The notes: generated from the sequence alone by a model not told the origin. Counted from the first letter of the stretch, positions 33,384-42,762 are shown. The stretch is DNA of 64,000 nt from Umezawaea beigongshangensis (GCF_016464305.1 NZ_JAEIOJ010000001.1:580685-644684), one strand, 5' to 3'. Numbers and translations: made by a program.

Positions 33384-35411
33384 TCAGGACCCGGCGGGCA
33401 GGCCGTGCGCCTCGCGGACGACGCTCACGATCTCGTCCATGATCTCGGTCAGCTCGTAGTCCTTCGGCGTGAACACCCGCGCCACACCGCGTCCGCGCAG
33501 CACGGCCGCGTCCTGCGGCGGCACGATGCCGCCCACGACGACCGGCACCTCCCCCGCGCCCTGCGCGCGCAGGCCCTCCACGACCGCGGGCACGACCTCC
33601 AGGTGCGATCCCGACAGGATCGACAGCCCCACGACGTGCACGTCCTCCTGCACGGCCGCCGAGACGATCTGCGCCGGGGTCAGCCGGATGCCCTGGTAGA
33701 CGACCTCGAAGCCCACGTCCCTGGCGCGCACGGCGACCTGCTCGGCGCCGTTGGAGTGCCCGTCCAGACCGGGCTTGCCGACCAGGATGCGCAGCCGCTC
33801 GCCGATCTCCTCGCCGGTGGCGCGGACCCGCTCCCGCACGCGGGTGATCTCCGTTCCGGCCTCGCCCGACGCGGACGCGGCGGACACGCCGGTCGGGGCG
33901 CGGTACTCGCCGAACGTCTCGCGCAGCGCGGAAGCCCACTCGCCGGTCGTCGCCCCGGCGCGCGCGCACGCGATGGTCGCCTCGACGAGGTTCGCGTCGG
34001 TCTTCGCCGCCGCGCGCAGTCCGTCCAGCGCGGTGTCCACAGCGGACTGGTCGCGGTTCTCCCGCCACGCCCGCAACGCCCGCACGGCCTCGGCCTCCAC
34101 CGCCGGGTCGACGGTCTCGATCGACGCGGCCCCCTCGACCTGCAACGGGCTGGGTTCGGTGGTGGCGAAGCGGTTCACGCCCACCACGACGTCCTCTCCG
34201 GACTCGACGCGCCTGCGCCGCTCGGCGAGCGAGGACACCAGCTGCGACTTCATGTAGCCGCTCTCCACGGCCGCGACCGCACCGCCCACCGCCTGCACGC
34301 GGTCGATCTCGGCACGCGCCCCCGACACGATCTCGTCCACCTTGGACTCGACCACGCGGGACCCGGTGAAGAGGTCCTCGTACTCCAGCAGGTCCGTCTC
34401 GTGGGCGAGTACCTGCTGCATCCGCAGGGCCCACTGCTGGTCCCACGGCCGGGGCAGGCCGAGCGCCTCGTTCCACGCCGGGAGCTGGATCGCGCGGGCG
34501 CGGGCGTCGCGCGACAGGGTGACGGCGAGCATCTCCAGCACGATGCGCTGGACGTTGTTCTCCGGCTGCGCCTCGGTGAGACCGAGCGAGTTGACCTGCA
34601 CGCCGTAGCGGAACCGCCGCTGCTTCGGGTCGGTGATGCCGTAGCGGTCGCGGGTGATCTCGTCCCACAGCTCGGTGAACGCGCGCATCTTGCACATCTC
34701 CTCGACGAAGCGCACGCCGGCGTTGACGAAGAAGGAGATGCGCCCGACCACGTCGCCGAACCGCTCCGGCGGCACCTGCCCGGAGTCGCGCACCGCGTCG
34801 AGCACCGCGATGGCGGTGCACATCGCGTAGGCGACCTCCTGCGCCGGCGTCGCGCCGACCTCCTGGAGGTGGTAGCTGCAGATGTTGATCGGGTTCCACC
34901 TCGGCACCGCGGAGACGGTCCACGCCACGAGGTCGGTGATCAGCCGCAGGCTCGGTCCCGGCGGGAACACGTAGGTGCCCCGCGACAGGTACTCCTTGAC
35001 GATGTCGTTCTGCGTCGTGCCGGTGAGCGACGCGCGCACCTGCTCCGCGTCGATCCCGGCCTCGGCGCCCTGCTCCTCGGCGACGCAGACGTACAGCGCG
35101 AGCAGCCACATGGCGGTCGCGTTGATGGTCATGGAGGTGTTGGCCCCGGTGAGCGGGATGTCGGCGAAGAGCTGCCGCACGTCGCCGATGTGGCTGACGG
35201 GCACGCCCACCTTGCCGACCTCGCCCCCGGCCAGCTCGTGGTCCGGGTCGTAGCCGGTCTGGGTGGGGAGGTCGAACGCGACCGACAGGCCGGTCTGCCC
35301 CTTGGCGAGGTTCCTGCGGTAGAGGGCGTTGGACGCGGCGGCAGAGGAGTGGCCCGCGTACGTGCGCATGACCCAGGGGCGGTCGCGCTCCTGGTCGGCC
35401 GGGTACGGCAC
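33384..35411 (-). CDS. ecm: Ethylmalonyl-CoA mutase (B12-dependent)
   Basis: A 675-residue single-chain acyl-CoA mutase converting (2R)-ethylmalonyl-CoA to methylsuccinyl-CoA; called meaA in Streptomyces. The TIM-barrel domain has 'RTYAGHSSAAASNALYRRNL', 'SVAFDLPTQTGYDPDHELA' and 'WNPINICSYHLQEVGATP'; the C-terminal cobalamin domain has the base-off motif 'GKPGLDGHSNGAEQ' (DxHxxG) and 'LSILSGSHLEVV'. It resembles Ecm rather than methylmalonyl-CoA mutase. GTG 35411 has GGGAGG at 5-nt spacing; the ORF is open to 35438. A TAC-N6-GTA operator lies 43 nt upstream. MeaB and the PduO-type enzyme in this window could supply its cofactor. Confidence 0.92.
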   Translation of the reverse strand: MPYPADQERDRPWVMRTYAGHSSAAASNALYRRNLAKGQTGLSVAFDLPTQTGYDPDHELAGGEVGKVGVPVSHIGDVRQLFADIPLTGANTSMTINATAMWLLALYVCVAEEQGAEAGIDAEQVRASLTGTTQNDIVKEYLSRGTYVFPPGPSLRLITDLVAWTVSAVPRWNPINICSYHLQEVGATPAQEVAYAMCTAIAVLDAVRDSGQVPPERFGDVVGRISFFVNAGVRFVEEMCKMRAFTELWDEITRDRYGITDPKQRRFRYGVQVNSLGLTEAQPENNVQRIVLEMLAVTLSRDARARAIQLPAWNEALGLPRPWDQQWALRMQQVLAHETDLLEYEDLFTGSRVVESKVDEIVSGARAEIDRVQAVGGAVAAVESGYMKSQLVSSLAERRRRVESGEDVVVGVNRFATTEPSPLQVEGAASIETVDPAVEAEAVRALRAWRENRDQSAVDTALDGLRAAAKTDANLVEATIACARAGATTGEWASALRETFGEYRAPTGVSAASASGEAGTEITRVRERVRATGEEIGERLRILVGKPGLDGHSNGAEQVAVRARDVGFEVVYQGIRLTPAQIVSAAVQEDVHVVGLSILSGSHLEVVPAVVEGLRAQGAGEVPVVVGGIVPPQDAAVLRGRGVARVFTPKDYELTEIMDEIVSVVREAHGLPAGS

Positions 35412-35454
35412 GGAAACCTCCCGAGGGCCGGGGTTCACGACGGTGTGCCCGTAG

Positions 35455-35470
35455 CGTACTGGCGAGTAAC
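35455..35470. promoter_or_regulatory. TAC-N6-GTA operator upstream of ecm
   Basis: CGTACTGGCGAGTAAC lies 43 nt before the ecm start. TACTGGCGAGTA is nearly a perfect palindrome. Confidence 0.6.
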
Positions 35471-35550
35471 CTCACCGCCACGTGCCGTTGCTCACTGAAT
35501 CGTGACAAGGTCACCGAGCGTCCGCTGGCCGTCGAGCGCACCATGAACGG

Positions 35551-35844
35551 GTGACGCTCCTGCTGGTCCTGCCCCTGTTCCTCGCGCTCGGTCTGCTCGC
35601 GCTGCTGCTGCGCTGGGCCTTCGGCGACGACCGCAGACCCGTCCCCGACTTCTCCGGCGGCGACCTCGGACTGCTCCAGGAGGTCGCGGTGGCGCCGGAC
35701 GCGCTGGCGCACGCGCTGACCGGGCGGCTGCGCCGGGCGGGCATCAGGGCGACCACGGCGACCGGACCGGACACCGCGTCCCGCCGGGTGCTGGTGTTCC
35801 CCTCCGACGTGCCCGACGCCCGCCTGGTGCTGCGCGACCTCTGA
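35551..35844 (+). CDS. Small membrane-anchored protein, unknown
   Basis: A 97-residue protein with one N-terminal membrane segment (about residues 2-23) and a soluble domain. No family recognised. A CACCAT sequence lies 6 nt before the GTG start, so it may be leaderless. It converges with murA with 7 nt between the stops and is divergent from ecm. Confidence 0.55.
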   Translation: MTLLLVLPLFLALGLLALLLRWAFGDDRRPVPDFSGGDLGLLQEVAVAPDALAHALTGRLRRAGIRATTATGPDTASRRVLVFPSDVPDARLVLRDL

Positions 35845-35851
35845 GGAGCTC

Positions 35852-37123
35852 TCAGTCGCTGATGCGGTCGACCTCGGCGCCGAGCTTGCGCAGGTTCTCC
35901 ACGAAGCCGGGGTAGCCGCGCTCCACGTGGAAGATCTCCCACACCTCGGTGACGCCGTCCGCGCACAGCCCGGCGAGCACGAGACCCGCGCCGGCGCGGA
36001 TGTCGGAGGCCCACACGGGCGCGCTGGACAGCCGCTCGATGCCGCGCACGACCGCGTGGTGGCCGTCGGTGCGGGCGTCCGCGCCCAGGCGCTGCATCTC
36101 CTCGATGAAGCGGAACCGCGCCTCGAACAGGTTCTCGGTGATCATCGACGTGCCCTCGGAGACCGTGGACAGCGCGATGGCGAACGGCTGGAGGTCGGTG
36201 GCGAAACCGGGGTAGGGCAGCGTCACGAAGTCCACCGAGCGCGGGCGGCCCTCCATCACGACGCGGAAGCCCTCGTCCTCGCCGCCCTCGAACGTGGTGA
36301 CCTGCGCGCCGGCCATCCGCAGCTTCTCCAGCACCAGGTCCAGGTGGTGCGGGTTCACCCCGCGCACCCGGATGTCGCCGCGCGTCATGGCGGCGGCGAA
36401 CGCCCAGGTGGCGCCGACGATGCGGTCGCCGACGACCCGGTGCTGCGTGGGCCGCAGCGACTGCACGCCCTGCACGGTGAGCGTGGACGTGCCAGCGCCC
36501 TCGATCTTCGCGCCCATCTCCTGGAGCATCACGCAGATGTCGATGATCTCCGGCTCGCGGGCGGCGTTGTCGATGATCGTGGTGCCCTCGGCCAGCACGG
36601 CGGCCATCAGGATGTTCTCCGTGGCGCCGACGCTGGGGAAGTCCAGCCAGATCTGCGCGCCGTGCAGCCCCTCGGCCTCGGCGACGACGCAGCCGTGCTC
36701 GATCTCGCTGTGCGCGCCGAGCTTGCGCAGGCCGTTCTGGTGCATGTCCAGCGGCCGGGAGCCGATCGCGTCACCTCCGGGCAGCGCCACGACGGCGCGC
36801 TTGCAGCGGCCGACCAGCGGTCCCAGGACGCACACGGAGGCGCGGAGCTTGCCCATCGCCTCGGAGTCCGCGCGGTGGTTCAGCTCGGCCGGGGTCGTGA
36901 TCGTGGCGACGTCGCCCTCGATCGTCACCTCGCAGCCGAGGCTGCGCAGCACGTCCGCCATCAGGGGGACGTCCAGGATCTCCGGGCAGTTGGTGATGGT
37001 CGTGGTGCCCTCGGCCAGCAGTGCCGCCGCCATCAGCTTGAGCACGCTGTTCTTGGCGCCGACGACGTCGACCTCGCCGACCAGTCGTGCCCCGCCCTGA
37101 ACCCGGAAGTGCTCACTCACCAC
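35852..37123 (-). CDS. murA: UDP-N-acetylglucosamine 1-carboxyvinyltransferase MurA
   Basis: A 423-residue MurA, first committed step of peptidoglycan synthesis: transfer of enolpyruvate from PEP to UDP-GlcNAc. '[17 protein letters not shown]', '[13 protein letters not shown]' and '[11 protein letters not shown]' mark the family. At the active-site loop the usual Cys (E. coli Cys115) is replaced by Asp ('[15 protein letters not shown]', about residue 118), as in mycobacteria, where it gives intrinsic fosfomycin resistance. Two adjacent GTG codons are possible starts (37123 and 37120); AGGAG is 4 or 7 nt upstream. Confidence 0.95.
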   Translation of the reverse strand: MVSEHFRVQGGARLVGEVDVVGAKNSVLKLMAAALLAEGTTTITNCPEILDVPLMADVLRSLGCEVTIEGDVATITTPAELNHRADSEAMGKLRASVCVLGPLVGRCKRAVVALPGGDAIGSRPLDMHQNGLRKLGAHSEIEHGCVVAEAEGLHGAQIWLDFPSVGATENILMAAVLAEGTTIIDNAAREPEIIDICVMLQEMGAKIEGAGTSTLTVQGVQSLRPTQHRVVGDRIVGATWAFAAAMTRGDIRVRGVNPHHLDLVLEKLRMAGAQVTTFEGGEDEGFRVVMEGRPRSVDFVTLPYPGFATDLQPFAIALSTVSEGTSMITENLFEARFRFIEEMQRLGADARTDGHHAVVRGIERLSSAPVWASDIRAGAGLVLAGLCADGVTEVWEIFHVERGYPGFVENLRKLGAEVDRISD

Positions 37124-37205
37124 GCAACTCCTAGCGCTCTGCCCCTGAGGGGCAATCCTACGGACGTACTGGATCGAGTCCGATACCGGCGGTCCGGACC
37201 CGCTC

Positions 37206-37211
37206 TAGAGT
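37206..37211 (+). promoter_or_regulatory. -10 box TAGAGT, leaderless adenosyltransferase gene
   Basis: TAGAGT lies 6 nt before the ATG at 37218. Confidence 0.5.
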
Positions 37212-37217
37212 GCGGGT

Positions 37218-37790
37218 ATGGCCGTACACCTCACCAAGATCTACACCCGGGTCGGCGACGACGGCACCACGGGCCTGGGCGACTTCTCCCGCGTCCCCAA
37301 GACCGATCCGCGCATCACCGCCTACGCCGACGTGGACGAGACGAACGCGGCGCTCGGCGTGGCGCTCGCCCTGGGGCAGCTCGCCGACGACGTCCGCGAG
37401 GTCGTGCGGAAGGTGCAGAACGACCTGTTCGACGTCGGCGCCGACCTCTGCACGCCGATCGTGCCGAACCCCGAGCACCCGCCGCTGCGCGTGACGCAGG
37501 GCTACGTCGACCGGCTGGAGCGCTGGTGCGACGAGTACAACGCGCGCACCCTCGCGCTGGACTCGTTCGTCCTCAACGGCGGCACGCCCGGCGCGGCCCT
37601 GCTGCACCAGGCCCGCACGATCGCCCGCCGCGCCGAGCGCGGCACGTGGGCGCTGCTGGAGGTCGACGCGGAACGCACGAACGCGCTCACCGCGAAGTAC
37701 CTCAACCGGCTGTCGGACCTGCTGTTCGTCCTCGCCAGGGTGGCGAACCCCGACGGCGACGTCCTGTGGAAGCCCGGCGCGAACGCCTGA
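37218..37790 (+). CDS. ATP:cob(I)alamin adenosyltransferase, PduO type
   Basis: A 190-residue trimeric adenosyltransferase making adenosylcobalamin. The ATP-binding N-terminal segment 'IYTRVGDDGTTGLGDFSRV' and the 'ARTIARRAERGTW' and 'NRLSDLLFVLAR' helices are typical of PduO. Its product is the cofactor of Ecm, encoded 2 kb away, and of methylmalonyl-CoA mutase. In many actinobacteria it sits next to murA and the ATP synthase genes, as here. It is leaderless and ends at a strong bidirectional hairpin. Confidence 0.93.
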   Translation: MAVHLTKIYTRVGDDGTTGLGDFSRVPKTDPRITAYADVDETNAALGVALALGQLADDVREVVRKVQNDLFDVGADLCTPIVPNPEHPPLRVTQGYVDRLERWCDEYNARTLALDSFVLNGGTPGAALLHQARTIARRAERGTWALLEVDAERTNALTAKYLNRLSDLLFVLARVANPDGDVLWKPGANA

Positions 37791-37797
37791 CCCGCGC

Positions 37798-37825
37798 CCG
37801 CCGGGACCGCGAGCGGTCCCGGCGG
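37798..37825. terminator. Bidirectional 13-bp hairpin terminator
   Basis: Arms 37798-37810 and 37813-37825 are perfectly complementary with a 2-nt gap. The hairpin lies between the converging adenosyltransferase and DUF2550 genes. Confidence 0.7.
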
Positions 37826-37827
37826 CG

Positions 37828-38262
37828 TCAGGAGGCGTAGGGGATGCTGCGGCCCGGCGGGGCCGACTCCAGCCACGACAGGAACCCGGTCAGCGCGTCG
37901 GGCCCCATCGCGATCTCCACGTCGCCCGTGGCCGCCCGGCAGCGCAGCACCACGGACCCCGCGGGGACCGTGTACGCCTCGGGGCCGGTCGGCTCGCGCC
38001 GGTCGGCGATCTCCAGGCCGTCGCGCGAGATGATCTGGTCGGGCCCCGAGCCCAGGCTCAGCACGCGGTACCAGGCGAACTCGTCACCGTGGTAGCGGCC
38101 AACGCCGAGGTGCCAGCCGCGACCGGCCGGGGCGTTCAGCTTCACGCGCAGCGCGACGTGGATGCCGCCCATGCGCAGCAGCCGCAGCCGCCGCCAGGCG
38201 AAGCTCGCGATGACGACCGCCAGGGCGAACAGGACCACCCCGACGACTTCGGCGATCCCCAC
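37828..38262 (-). CDS. DUF2550 family membrane-anchored protein
   Basis: A 144-residue protein with one N-terminal span (about residues 4-22) and the conserved DUF2550 domain ('RGWHLGVGRYHGDEFAWYRV', 'VVLRCRA', 'LSWLESAPPGR'). It is the gene that normally follows atpC in actinobacteria; here it lies 28 nt after atpC, so that pair is intact. The function of the family is unknown. Confidence 0.85.
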   Translation of the reverse strand: MGIAEVVGVVLFALAVVIASFAWRRLRLLRMGGIHVALRVKLNAPAGRGWHLGVGRYHGDEFAWYRVLSLGSGPDQIISRDGLEIADRREPTGPEAYTVPAGSVVLRCRAATGDVEIAMGPDALTGFLSWLESAPPGRSIPYAS

Positions 38263-38290
38263 GGCTCTGCCCGCTCGTCCGCGTCCGACC

Positions 38291-38656
38291 TCAGACCGGC
38301 TGTCCCGCGGCCTTCAGCCGCGCCTGTGCCCGTTCGCGGTCGGCGACGTTGTCGCTCTGCAACCCCTGGCGGGCCTGCTCGACGTCGATCTCCTCGCCGA
38401 GCTCGGCGTCCTCCGCGAGGATGCTGACGCCCTCGCCGGTCACCGACAGGAAGCCGCCGTGCACCGCGGCGGTCACGAGCTCGCCGTCGGCCTGGCGGAT
38501 CCGCACGACCCCACCCTCGACCAGCTCACCGAGCATCGGCTCGTGGCCGGGCAGGATGCCGATCTCGCCCTCGGTCGTCTGAGCCACCACCGACGTGGCC
38601 GACCCGGACCACAGGCGGCGTTCCACGGCGACCAACTGGACGGTCATCTCGGCCAC
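38291..38656 (-). CDS. atpC: ATP synthase F1 epsilon subunit
   Basis: A 121-residue epsilon subunit, part of the F1 central stalk and a regulator of ATP hydrolysis. The N-terminal beta-sandwich has '[19 protein letters not shown]' and 'AVHGGFLSV'; the C-terminal helical part is short, as in mycobacteria. GTG 38656 has GGAG 6 nt upstream. It is separated from atpD by 4.95 kb holding a 4-hydroxybenzoate cassette, so it cannot share the atp operon transcript in the usual way. Probably transcribed from the TAGACT box at 38692 or by read-through from the cassette. Confidence 0.92.
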   Translation of the reverse strand: MAEMTVQLVAVERRLWSGSATSVVAQTTEGEIGILPGHEPMLGELVEGGVVRIRQADGELVTAAVHGGFLSVTGEGVSILAEDAELGEEIDVEQARQGLQSDNVADRERAQARLKAAGQPV

Positions 38657-38691
38657 GCGCATCTCCTTCACGTCGACTGGCGTCGTGAACC

Positions 38692-38697
38692 AGTCTA
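38692..38697 (-). promoter_or_regulatory. Possible atpC promoter (-10 TAGACT)
   Basis: TAGACT on the minus strand overlaps the stop codon of the aldehyde dehydrogenase gene. It would give atpC a leader of about 25-30 nt containing its GGAG box. No convincing -35 was identified. Confidence 0.35.
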
Positions 38698-40197
38698 AAC
38701 GGTCCCGCCGCGGGTCCGCCGCTGGCCTCGGTAGGGGGACGGCGCGATGTCCGTCCGCACGGTGATCCACCTGGTCTCGGTGAACGCCTCGACGTTGGCC
38801 GCCGCACCGCCGGAGCGCGCGCCGGTGCCCGAGGCGCGCACTCCGCCGAACGGGGCGTGCGCCTCGTCGTTCACCGTCTGGTCGTTGACGTGCGCGATGC
38901 CCGTGGGGATGCGCTCGGCCAGCGCGAGACCCCGCGCGGAGTCGCCGGTGAGGATGCCCAGCGACAGGCCGTACTCGCTCGCGGCGGCCAGCTCCACCGC
39001 CTCGTCGAGCGAGGAGAACGGCGTGACCGGGGCGACCGGGCCGAAGATCTCCCGCTGGAACGCCGGCACGTCCGGCCGCACGTCGCCGAGCACCGTGGGC
39101 CGGTAGAACAGGCCCTCGTAGCTGCCACCGGCGACGACCGAGGCCCCGGCCGCCGCGCTCGACGTGACGATCTCGTGGATCTCGTCCCGCTGACCGGCGT
39201 CGATGATCGGGCCCAGGTCGACCTCCGCGGTCGCCGGGTCGCCCACCCGCAGCGCGTCCGCCCGCGCGCCCAGCAGCTCCGCGTACTCGCGCGCCACGGA
39301 CTCGTGCACCAGGTGCCGCCCGCTGGTCATGCAGATCTGGCCCTGGTGGAAGAACGACCCGAACGCGCCGACCGACGCCGCCCGCTCCAGGTCGGCGTCC
39401 TCCAGCACGATCAGCGCCGAGTTGCCGCCCAGCTCCAGGTGCGCGCGCGTGAGGTGCCGCCCGGCCAGCTCGCCCACCCGCCGGCCCACCCGCGTGGAGC
39501 CGGTGAACGAGACGACGCGCACGTGCGGATCGGTCACCACCGCCTCGCCCGTCCGCGCGCCGCCCGGCAGGACGTGCAGCACCCCCGCCGGGAGACCGGC
39601 CTCCTCGAACACCCGCGCCAGCGCCACACCACCGGACACGGCCGTGCGCGGGTCGGGCTTGAGGAGCACGGCGTTGCCCAGCGCGAGCGCGGGGGCCACG
39701 GACCGGATCGACAGGACCAGCGGGGCGTTGAACGGCGCGATCACGCCCACCACACCGGCCGGGACGCGCCGCGTCATGCTCAGCCGGGGCTGCTCGCTGG
39801 GCAGCAGCTCGCCGAGCGGGTGCGAGGGCAGCGCCGCGGCCTCGTAGCACTCCTGCTGCGCCACGTGCAGCTCGAAGCCCACCTTCCCCGGCACCGCGCC
39901 CGACTCGCGGGCCAGCCAGCCGCCCAGCTCCCCGGCGTGCTCGCGCCACAGGTCGCCCGCGCGGCGCAGAACCGCGGCACGCCGCTGGAACGGCACCGCC
40001 GCCCAGTCGCGCTGGGCCTCCGCCGCCGCGGCGGCGGAGGCCGCCACGTCGGCGGCGCCGGCGACACCGCTGCGGCCGATCTCCGCCCCCGTGGCGGGCT
40101 CCACCACGGGAGCGGTCCCCCCGGAGGAGGTCCGCCAGGTGCCGGTGAAGATCCGTCCGCGCCAGAGCTGCTCGGGCAGCAGGGTCACGGTGTTCAC
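38695..40197 (-). CDS. Aromatic aldehyde dehydrogenase (benzaldehyde/vanillin type)
   Basis: A 500-residue ALDH-superfamily enzyme closest in feel to benzaldehyde/vanillin dehydrogenases. The nucleophile Cys is in '[15 protein letters not shown]', the base Glu in '[12 protein letters not shown]', the cofactor motif in '[12 protein letters not shown]', and '[16 protein letters not shown]' near the C-terminus is typical of that subgroup. Next to pobA and an AAHS transporter it probably oxidises 4-hydroxybenzaldehyde or vanillin to the acid. The GTG start overlaps the transporter stop (GTGA). Confidence 0.85.
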   Translation of the reverse strand: MNTVTLLPEQLWRGRIFTGTWRTSSGGTAPVVEPATGAEIGRSGVAGAADVAASAAAAAEAQRDWAAVPFQRRAAVLRRAGDLWREHAGELGGWLARESGAVPGKVGFELHVAQQECYEAAALPSHPLGELLPSEQPRLSMTRRVPAGVVGVIAPFNAPLVLSIRSVAPALALGNAVLLKPDPRTAVSGGVALARVFEEAGLPAGVLHVLPGGARTGEAVVTDPHVRVVSFTGSTRVGRRVGELAGRHLTRAHLELGGNSALIVLEDADLERAASVGAFGSFFHQGQICMTSGRHLVHESVAREYAELLGARADALRVGDPATAEVDLGPIIDAGQRDEIHEIVTSSAAAGASVVAGGSYEGLFYRPTVLGDVRPDVPAFQREIFGPVAPVTPFSSLDEAVELAAASEYGLSLGILTGDSARGLALAERIPTGIAHVNDQTVNDEAHAPFGGVRASGTGARSGGAAANVEAFTETRWITVRTDIAPSPYRGQRRTRGGTV

Positions 40198-41438
40198 CCC
40201 CGGGACTCGGGAACGGCGGCGGCGGGGGTGGCGTCCCGGTTCGTGGCCGCGGCACCGACGGCCGCGACGGCGACCGCTCCGAGCGCGGCCACGAGCCCGA
40301 AGGCGTAGAAGCCCCAGGGGTGGGCGATCCCGGCGGTCAGCAGCGCGCCGCCCAGCAGCGGGCCGCAGATGGCGCCGACGCGTCCCACCCCCGCCGTCCA
40401 GCCGAGGCCGGTGGCCCGGTTGGAGTCGAGGTGTGCCCGCCCCACGTAGGCGTAGACGAGCACCTGCGAGCTGAACACGAAGCAGCCCGTGACCAGCACC
40501 GCCAGGTACACGCCGATGCCGGGAAGCTTGATGCTGAGCAGGCTCAGGAACACCGCGGAGGCGGTGAACCAGGCGGTGGTGGACCGGCGCACGCCGAACC
40601 GGTCGGCCACCGCACCCGCCACGAGCAGGCCGATGACGGCCCCGACGTTGAGCGTGAGCAGCAGGCCCAGCGCGGCGCCCAGCGGGTACCCGGCCGCGCG
40701 CATGATCTGCGGCAGCCACGTGTTGAGCCCGTAGACCAGCAGCAGGCCCATGAACGAGGCGACCCAGAACGCGATCGTCGGGCGCGCGAAACCCGGCTGG
40801 AACAGCGAGCGGACCACCGCGCCGGTGTCCCCGAGCGAGGGCCGGTCGCCGCCGCGGCGGAAGGACCCCGTCTCCGGCAGGTGCCGCAGCATCAGCGGGA
40901 CCAGCACGAGCGCCGGAGCCGCGCCGATCAGGAACAGCGCCCGCCAGCCCAGCGACGGGACGACGACGATGCCGAGCAGCGCGGTCGTGACGGCGCCCAC
41001 GTGGTAGCCCGTCATGATCGTCGTGGTGGCCGTGCCCCGCCGGTCCGCGCGGGCGAACTCGGTGACCAGCGCGATGCCCGTGGGCAGGCAGCCGCCCAGG
41101 CCGAGCCCGGCGAGGAACCGCAGCAGGCCGAACGCGAAGATCGACGGCGCGACCGCGCACAGGGCCGTGAACAGCGAGAAGCTCGCCACCGCGAAGATCA
41201 GCGCTCTGCGCCGGCCCACGACGTCGGTCACGGTTCCGATCGCGAGCGCGCCGAGCATCATGCCGACGAGACCGGCCGTGGAGACCACGGACGCGCTCGC
41301 CGGGGTGATGCCCCACTCGTGCCGGTCCAGCAGGACGGGCAGCACCGTGCCGAGCACGACCAGGTCGAAGCCGTCGAGCAGCACGGCGGTCCAGCACAGG
41401 GGCAGCGCCCAGCGCGCGGACGTGTCCGGAGTGGACAT
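40194..41438 (-). CDS. MFS transporter, aromatic acid:H+ symporter (AAHS) family
   Basis: A 414-residue, 12-span major facilitator. The AAHS signature '[15 protein letters not shown]' in span 1 (DGFD) and the '[10 protein letters not shown]' loop 2-3 motif point to PcaK/BenK-like uptake of 4-hydroxybenzoate or related acids. ATG 41438 has GGAGG at 5-nt spacing. It lies 37 nt after pobA and overlaps the aldehyde dehydrogenase by 4 nt, so the three make one operon. Confidence 0.88.
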   Translation of the reverse strand: MSTPDTSARWALPLCWTAVLLDGFDLVVLGTVLPVLLDRHEWGITPASASVVSTAGLVGMMLGALAIGTVTDVVGRRRALIFAVASFSLFTALCAVAPSIFAFGLLRFLAGLGLGGCLPTGIALVTEFARADRRGTATTTIMTGYHVGAVTTALLGIVVVPSLGWRALFLIGAAPALVLVPLMLRHLPETGSFRRGGDRPSLGDTGAVVRSLFQPGFARPTIAFWVASFMGLLLVYGLNTWLPQIMRAAGYPLGAALGLLLTLNVGAVIGLLVAGAVADRFGVRRSTTAWFTASAVFLSLLSIKLPGIGVYLAVLVTGCFVFSSQVLVYAYVGRAHLDSNRATGLGWTAGVGRVGAICGPLLGGALLTAGIAHPWGFYAFGLVAALGAVAVAAVGAAATNRDATPAAAVPESRG

Positions 41439-41475
41439 CCGTTCCTCCACCTCGTCGCAGAAGACGGTCGTTCGA

Positions 41476-42648
41476 TCAGAGGGGCAGGCCGACGTAGTTC
41501 TCTGCCAGGCTCGTCGCGGCCGCCGTCGAGGTGGCCGTGTAGCGCAGCTGCGAGAGCTGCAACCGGTGCTGGAAGTCGTCCACGCCCGGCTGCCGGTGCA
41601 GCATCGTGGTCATCAGGTAGGAGAAGTGCTCGGCACGCCACACGCGCTGCAAGCACGTGTCCGAGTAGGACTCGACCAGCGCCTCGTCACCCCTCTTCAG
41701 CAGCGCGCTGAGCGCTCGGGAGAGGACGCGCACGTCGGCGACGGCGAGGTTCATGCCCTTCGCGCCGGTCGGCGGCACGATGTGCGCGGCGTCGCCCGCG
41801 AGGAACAGCCTGCCGTGGCGCATCGGTTCCGTGACGAAGCTGCGCATCGGCGTGATGCCCTTCTCCACGATCGGCCCCTCGCGCAGCGCGAAGCCTCCGT
41901 CGACGGCCAGGCGCAGGTCCAGCTCCTCCCAGATCCGCTCGTCCGGCCACAGCGAGACGTCCTCGGCCGGGTCGACCTGGAGGTAGAGCCGGGTCACCTC
42001 GGGCGAGCGCATGCTGTGCAGCGCGAAGCCCCGCTCGTGGTTGGCGTAGATCAGCTCCTCGTGCGAGGGCGGCGTCTTCGCCAGCACGCCCAGCCAGGCG
42101 AACGGGTAGACGTGCTCGATGGTGCGCAGCGCACCCGCGGGGATCGAGGCGCGGCTCACGCCGTGGAAGCCGTCGCAGCCCGCGATCACGTCGCAGACCA
42201 GCTCCCGCTGCTCCCCGGAGGCGTCGACGTAGGTGATGCGGGGCCGGTCGCCGTCGACGTCGTGCAGCGCCACGTCGGCGACCCCGAACTCGACGCCGCC
42301 CCCGGCGGCCAGCCGTGCGGCGACGAGGTCCTTCACGACCTCCTGCTGCCCGTAGACGGTGATGGAGCGCCCGGTCAGCTCGGTCAGCGGGATGCGGTGG
42401 TCCTCCCGGTCGAACCGCAGCGAGAAGCCGTGGTGCGGCAGTCCCTCGCGGTCGAGGCGCTCGGCCAGGCCCACCTCGCGCAGCAGGTCGACCGTCGGCT
42501 GCTCGCACACGCCGGCCCTCACCCGTCGCTCGACGTGGGAGCGGTCGCGCGTCTCCAGGACGACCGCGTCGATCCCCTCCAGGTGGAGCAGGTGGGAGAG
42601 CAACAGACCAGCCGGACCCGCACCGAGGATGCCTACCTGCGCACGCAC
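41476..42648 (-). CDS. pobA: 4-hydroxybenzoate 3-monooxygenase
   Basis: A 390-residue class A flavin monooxygenase that hydroxylates 4-hydroxybenzoate to protocatechuate with FAD and NAD(P)H. FAD motifs are 'VGILGAGPAGLLLSHLL' (N-terminus), the 'GCDGFHGVSR' DG motif and 'LFLAGDAAHIVPPTGAKGMN' (GD motif). Length and substrate-binding blocks ('RAGVCEQPTVDLL') fit PobA. It is first in the operon pobA-transporter-ALDH, divergent from iclR. Ring cleavage of protocatechuate is not encoded in this window. Confidence 0.93.
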   Translation of the reverse strand: MRAQVGILGAGPAGLLLSHLLHLEGIDAVVLETRDRSHVERRVRAGVCEQPTVDLLREVGLAERLDREGLPHHGFSLRFDREDHRIPLTELTGRSITVYGQQEVVKDLVAARLAAGGGVEFGVADVALHDVDGDRPRITYVDASGEQRELVCDVIAGCDGFHGVSRASIPAGALRTIEHVYPFAWLGVLAKTPPSHEELIYANHERGFALHSMRSPEVTRLYLQVDPAEDVSLWPDERIWEELDLRLAVDGGFALREGPIVEKGITPMRSFVTEPMRHGRLFLAGDAAHIVPPTGAKGMNLAVADVRVLSRALSALLKRGDEALVESYSDTCLQRVWRAEHFSYLMTTMLHRQPGVDDFQHRLQLSQLRYTATSTAAATSLAENYVGLPL

Positions 42649-42722
42649 GCTTCCGCCTTCCCGAGTGGACCATCCGTGAGGGCGACAGCCTGCAAGGCCC
42701 CGCCCCGCTGCTCCAGACGAGT

Positions 42723-42737
42723 TTCCGTTGAACGGAA
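42723..42737. promoter_or_regulatory. IclR-type operator in the pobA-iclR intergenic region
   Basis: TTCCGTTGAACGGAA is a palindrome with perfect 7-bp arms around one base. It lies 26 nt before the iclR start and 75 nt before the pobA start, so it is the obvious site for IclR to control both. Confidence 0.65.
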
Positions 42738-42762
42738 CAGCTTTGCCGGGCATCCTGGGGCG

